Source of the DNA: Ceratodon purpureus
Taxonomy: Eukaryota > Streptophyta > Bryopsida > Pseudoditrichales > Ditrichaceae
NCBI GenBank assembly: GCA_014871385.1
Contig: CM026426.1
Coordinates: 104,319,281-104,383,280 of the forward strand
Reading direction: 5' to 3'
DNA: 64,000 nt
Below are positions 60,050-64,000 of this stretch, in pieces (the stretch's first letter is position 1; each line of letters begins with the position of its first letter). The position numbers and the translations under genes were made by a program. The notes beneath the pieces were generated by a model. It saw only the letters and a list, made by a program, of their open reading frames with translations, did not search any database and was not told where the DNA came from.

Positions 60050-60683
60050 TTATTCGAGGAAATCGGTAACGGCGTTCATCAGTAGGTCATTTACCTGGAG
60101 ATTCCTCGTGGCACGGTCCTGACGTCGCTGATTTTCTTCAAAGAGTATCACCTTCTCTTCGGACATATCCCGAGCTGACTGTAGATTCAAATCGGTGTAC
60201 CTCAATTTTCTGTTCAATCTCCCTAATTCTACTGTTGTAGAAGTCAGTATTGCAGTACTGAGCTTCGCAATTCCCCTCAACGTGTCGATAGGGCCAGGTT
60301 CTGCATTGGCAGCAACGGTCTCGGCAACCGCGATTGTGGCGGCCTGATTGATGTCTGCTGCAGCATTGTAATTTTCTTCCCCTTGACGTTGATGTTTCTT
60401 CATGTCATTGTGTTTACCTCGGAGAATGACAACTCTGTCTTGTGCATCCTTGAACTCTTTCCTGGCTTTCCAAATATTCCTCATGCATTATCTTCTTTTT
60501 CCTCTGTGCCGCTGCAATTATTTCTGGCTTGATTTCTCGTAGTCCCGTCAGGATGTTGCCGTCGATGCCGCATGCACAGTCCTTTGGAGGATTTACGGGA
60601 CGTCGGTTTCGTTCAGCTCGTGGTACATGGGGTACCGGCCTCGGCGGAGTGCCCTCTGAGTATCGATCTTGACTGCCCTCCAC
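60050..60683 (-). pseudogene. Unrecognised CACTA-internal protein with one frame break
   Basis: Two minus-strand frames follow one another with an overlap near 60414-60484. The first (from an acceptor TTTCAG at about 60690) is basic and Pro-rich and ends near AAAQRKKKIM. The second runs to a stop at 60050 and is helical and charged (WKARKEFKDAQDRVVILR, later LGRLNRKLRYTDLNLQ), likely coiled coil. The change of frame at an A-rich stretch suggests a 1-base indel or a missed intron. No family recognised. Confidence 0.45.
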
Positions 60684-60766
60684 GTCCTGAAATCACAAAA
60701 TAGAAGCATGTCAAGAAAAATTAACCACATAAGATGTTGTAGAACAATTGAACTCGGGAGTAGAGT

Positions 60767-61321
60767 TTAGTGACAGGCCTGTTCTGCCGCTAGAGGGGCT
60801 CTTGCCTCGTCGGTGTCGTGTCCAGGCAACACCTTCACGTGGACCCAAGGGAGGGGGGCGGTCACTGCTGCGTACTTCTCGAGCGGTCTGAAGGGTGTTC
60901 GTTTGTGGGCAGCGAAACAACGAGACATAACAAGAGACAACCAATTCACTTGATTCCCTTCCGCCTCCACAGCAAGACCTCTGGCAAAGTGTAGGGGCAG
61001 GACTCTGCGTCGAAGAGGTCGCTGATGGACTCTCTCGAAGAGCTCGGTTACGTACAAGTGGTATGCTTCGCCATCCTCGTCTCGAAATTCATATCCTCAA
61101 CATGCGCCCCCTTCTCCGTCGAAGAATTCCACTGCTGGGCCCCAACCATTTGCCACCTCTCTTTTTGAGTAAAGAGCCCTATTGGCCGGATCTCCTGGCA
61201 CGAATCCATCCCTACTCAACAACATGCATCTAAAGAACCAGTCTGCCCATTGAGCTTTAGTCCTCTCCATCTCTCGGTGCACTCGTAAAATGTTTTGCGT
61301 CGCCTTGGAAAATGAGAACAA
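60767..61321 (-). pseudogene. Unrecognised CACTA-internal protein with in-frame TGA
   Basis: One minus-strand frame is open from 61321 to 60767 except for a TGA at 61097-61099, between GEGGAC and GYEFRDEDGEAYHLYVTEL. The protein-like quality on both sides suggests a single gene with a nonsense change, or a short intron. Features: an amphipathic N-terminus (QNILRVHREMERTKAQWADW) and a basic middle (RVHQRPLRRRVLPLHF). Together with 60050-60683 it may be one spliced gene. No family recognised. Confidence 0.4.
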
Positions 61322-61863
61322 TGGACTGCCTCAATGTCCATAAGCAAGGTCGACTTGATCCAGACAGAAGAGGGAGCAATTAATCAAGTACAGTTCGCCT
61401 TCAAGCCACACTATGACTACCACTCACTTCCACAGATTTGATATAAATATTTAGTTGCCTTTGTATCGATCTGATTTTAATTGCACGATGCGAAGTACTC
61501 CTCACTTTTAATGTCGACCGGTCGCTTAATCATGGCTCTTGTCTACCCCTTAAGTGACGAACCCCTTTGACGCAAGCATCCAAATGCGTCACCAGATCAA
61601 CCAGGACATTGCAAAGTGCACGTAATACAGAATGCAACAACATCGTCATTTGCCGCTGCGAATGGTTTCCAACTATATAGAGGAAGAGGAAGGGGATTTT
61701 TTAGGACTGCGAACGGTATATGCATTCAGGAATAGTTTTCATGTTAGCAATTTCACGATTAAATTCGTGACTAGTACAGGCCTCACTAATTGCACTGATT
61801 GTATTACCATTTGCAATGGCAATTGGATCAGGTTTTCAGCCCTTCCCGTGAAACCCTACGGTG

Positions 61864-62478
61864 CTACATTTCGTAATCTGTTTCGCTATCAGACTTGGAT
61901 GGATAGGTCGTCTCAGATTCGGTATCAATGTCCTCGGTTCCGCTCTCAGTGTCATTGGTTGTGTACCTCTGGTTCATGCGATACTCCAGGTCCGTGAGAA
62001 CGGACTCCGGCGCCTCCCGCTTCCGGACAAGCGCCATGGTCGCAGACATTTCGCAAACCTCGGTGCAGCGGTGGCAAAACCAGGCACCCCAAGACACATG
62101 CTTTGCAAGATTACAACGGCAACGCATTCGACGAGTTCGAATCCTATCTTTCAATGTCAGGTATCGTCCCCTCTTCCAATCTTCACATTTGCAATTCTGC
62201 GGTTGACGTGGCCACGACAGTTGGTAGCAACGACCGCACCTGCACTCGCAGATCTCGTGCACGCCGTGTGCGTTTTCATGGAACTCCAGCATTATGCACT
62301 CTTCTAGCCAAGGCGAAAGACGTGAGCGATGGTTTCTACAATCGTCTCGCCACGGACCTTCTACTACTCCCCCGGAGGCAGCGATACCCTCCATTGTTGG
62401 AAATGGGTACAAAAACCCTAGAATCAGCAATCGATTACTGAGTACATGGCCACAGACTAGATTGTCCCGGTAGTACAT
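61864..62478 (-). CDS. Cys-rich putative zinc-binding protein, 204 aa
   Basis: Uninterrupted frame from an ATG at 62478; a second Met (MEGIAASGG) 28 residues in could also be the start. The middle is rich in paired cysteines: CECRCGRCYQL, then NCKCEDWKRG, then MRCRCNLAKH, then FCHRCTEVCEM, about 12 Cys with His, probably one or more zinc clusters. The C-terminus is acidic with repeated Thr-Glu-Ser. It is divergent from the TNPD-like gene with about 600 bp between the starts, so co-regulation is possible. The plus strand here also has open frames of similar length, which I take to be shadows because of the Cys pattern on the minus strand. Family unknown. Confidence 0.45.
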   Translation of the reverse strand: MYYRDNLVCGHVLSNRLLILGFLYPFPTMEGIAASGGVVEGPWRDDCRNHRSRLSPWLEECIMLEFHENAHGVHEICECRCGRCYQLSWPRQPQNCKCEDWKRGRYLTLKDRIRTRRMRCRCNLAKHVSWGAWFCHRCTEVCEMSATMALVRKREAPESVLTDLEYRMNQRYTTNDTESGTEDIDTESETTYPSKSDSETDYEM

Positions 62479-63075
62479 GCGATCTTCAGATGTTGCATAC
62501 CGAAATTAGAGAGAGGACAGGTCGCCAAAATAGAGGTTCCGGATTAGAATGTCTATTTCCGTATTAAGACAACCGCCATAGCCGTATTCCACTCTTTGGC
62601 ATCGTCTACAGTCATGCTCGGTTCTCTTCACTTTGTATCCTATTCTGGAAATGCGCCCTATCGAATCATGACATGTTCTCCATTATAAAAGTATATGAAT
62701 TTAGTAAATAGCCATAACTAAAAGTGCGAGATATCTGTCCTAAACCAACGGCCTCAATCCACTCCTATTTTCATCAATCTATTGTCCTGTCTCGAATTGT
62801 GCAGTGATCGGAAGAGTAAGATTTCCTGTCCTACAGCAACCTCAGACCAAGAACGCAGGCAGATCATTTCGGGGCTTGGAAAGAAGGACGTCGCCTATCG
62901 AAGTCATTCGACACTCTCAATTACACTGAACACACTGTAAGTATGATCGAAGTTTTTTACAAATTTCCCCATGACTGTCTTGTATACTCATGCCGTTGAC
63001 TCTGTTTTAACAATGTTGTGTCCTCCACGATTTCGGATTGTGTTCAACGGAGATTTCTGACGTTGCTTTAGAAAC
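62479..63075. promoter_or_regulatory. Divergent intergenic region ahead of the transposase
   Basis: About 600 bp between the Cys-rich gene (-) and the TNPD-like gene (+). No coding signature. It presumably holds the transposase promoter; no element could be assigned with confidence. Confidence 0.35.
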
Positions 63076-64000
63076 ATGCACAGGCAATCGGGCACTCTAT
63101 TTGACATGGAGCCCGCGGCCAGACATGCCATCACAAGCCAGGAGCGTATGGTAGCACGCGACGCTAAGCTGTTGAGGCGGGACTGCTCGTGGGCGGAAGC
63201 GAACAACTTCTACCTGGTGCGTTGCAAGTGCAACATCTACGTAGGCTCACCATCATCCAAGCGTTCCCCTTCTATGTCTGCAAAGCACATATTAGACTTC
63301 GGGCGTCACCCATATTACAGGGGACGAACACCGGTATGTTTCCCATACTCCTGAAATCAAAATGTTGCAGCAATTTTTAAGCTATTTGGCCTGAATTTCT
63401 AATGATTGAATATTTCGCCATCGATAGACCGTCCTGTCGCAGCTCCTTTGTTAAGCGAGAATATTATGTTCAAATTGAGATATCTCACTTATGTAATTTT
63501 GGCCATACATTAGGGCATTACTCCCGATTCCTCCGATGACGAGTGGGATATGCACATTGAAAACGAATATGGGAGATTTGGGAGAGCGAGACTCCTTAGA
63601 GAGGCAGCCGCGAAGACAGATGCAAATTTAGATATGGGTGGACTGGTGCAAAACACTTTCAACCAGTATGATAATATTGCTCAAGGAACAGGAGAAGGAG
63701 TTGAACATGTGCAAGATGAGCCAGCCGCAGATTTGGAGAGAGAAAGCACTGACGAGGAAGACGATGGGGAAGAGTTATTTCCACGACCTATGACGGGACC
63801 AACAGTCGATACTTTGTCAGATGCACAACGAATACTAGAAGAGAGCTCTCACACGCTCCTCTATGCTGGAGCAAGGATGAGTAGCCTCAGTGCCACCATG
63901 ATACTTCTGCAGACGTGCAGGACGCACAAATGCACGAGTGCATTCATCACCGAACTTTTCTCTGTGCTCAAGAACGCCATTCTTTCGGAGATCAACACTC
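63076..64000 (+). CDS. CACTA transposase (TNPD/TNP2-like), N-terminus, cut by window
   Basis: Catalytic transposase of the CACTA element, of which only the N-terminus is present. Exon 1 is 63076-63333 (86 codons, phase 0, donor GTATGT). Exon 2 starts at 63514 after ACATTAG and stays open to the window edge. Exon 1 has a Cys/His-containing segment (RCKCNIYVG, then AKHILDFGRHP) like the N-terminal zinc region of TNP2 proteins. Exon 2 begins with an acidic block (DSSDDEWD) and reaches LLYAGARMSSLSATMILLQT and FITELFSVLKNAIL, which resembles the conserved segment preceding the catalytic domain in En/Spm transposases. The DDE core would lie beyond 64000. No break is seen in the visible part. Confidence 0.75.

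Larger units (their letters stand above)
47420..64000. mobile_element. Large CACTA (En/Spm) element, left end to window edge
   Basis: At 47420 the sequence changes abruptly from AT-rich to GC-balanced with CACTAAGTTAGTG, a CACTA terminus that can itself fold back. Subterminal direct and inverted short repeats follow (47729-47935). Inside are a Transposase_24-type ORF1 (-), accessory genes, and at 63076 onward the N-terminus of a TNPD/TNP2-like transposase (+). The right terminus lies beyond 64000, so the element is at least 16.6 kb including two nested insertions (copia 48501-54126 and MULE 58475-59979), about 9.4 kb without them. The 3-bp duplication cannot be checked without the right end. 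Confidence 0.75.

Noticed and set aside
61632-62441. Plus-strand frames opposite the Cys-rich gene
   Set aside because: The regular Cys spacing is on the minus strand; the plus frames lack any motif, so they are treated as shadows.

Overview
This window looks like nuclear DNA of a land plant: spliced genes with GT-AG introns, telo-box (AAACCCTA-type) leaders, AT-rich intergenic DNA, and plant transposon superfamilies nested in one another. An exon that reads as the AAA3 P-loop of an axonemal-type dynein heavy chain (46431-46607) points to a lineage with flagellated sperm (bryophyte, lycophyte, fern, cycad or ginkgo). That is inference from one exon. No rRNA, tRNA, CRISPR or bacterial operon was seen.

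Layout. 1-7 kb: AT-rich DNA with a Stowaway MITE, tandem repeats and a few candidate host exons that I cannot name. 7074-19053: a complete 11,980-bp Mutator-like element (MULE) with 249-bp terminal inverted repeats (1 mismatch) and a perfect 9-bp target duplication. It carries a four-exon MULE transposase (+), an in-frame membrane-protein reading frame after a single TAG (+), and a six-exon, 1760-residue protein ending in a ULP1-type (C48) cysteine protease domain (-). An octamer, GTGACACT, is scattered through this element at least 18 times. 19.6-24.6 kb: a decayed CACTA ORF1 (Transposase_24-type) gene interrupted by a pogo-like TIR element and flanking a small CACTA MITE. 27.1-32.4 kb: a PIF/Harbinger element with DDE transposase (+) and two-exon Myb/SANT-like ORF1 (-), convergent. 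32.6-33.3 kb: a 740-bp TIR element. 36.6-37.1 kb: the 3' tail of a LINE. 37-47.4 kb: AT-rich DNA with an inverted-repeat element, a CACTA MITE, microsatellites and the dynein relic.

47420 to the window end: a large CACTA element starting CACTAAGTTAGTG, truncated by the window edge. It holds a Transposase_24-type ORF1 (-, five exons, two in-frame stops), a stand-alone single-pass membrane protein (+), several unrecognised minus-strand frames, a Cys-rich protein (-) and the N-terminus of a TNPD/TNP2-like transposase (+). Two younger elements sit inside it. One is a Ty1/copia retrotransposon (48501-54126, identical 409-bp LTRs, 5-bp duplication) that lies a few codons before the end of ORF1. The other is a non-autonomous MULE (58475-59979, 9-bp duplication).

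Most notable: the membrane proteins of the MULE and of the CACTA element, two unrelated superfamilies, end in the same C-terminal pattern: W-x2-[YW]-[FY]-x4-DE-x3-NL-x-C-[YW]-S-x-K-stop. Together with the element-wide GTGACACT motif and the UAG between transposase and membrane domain, this suggests an uncharacterised accessory system shared by large plant DNA transposons.
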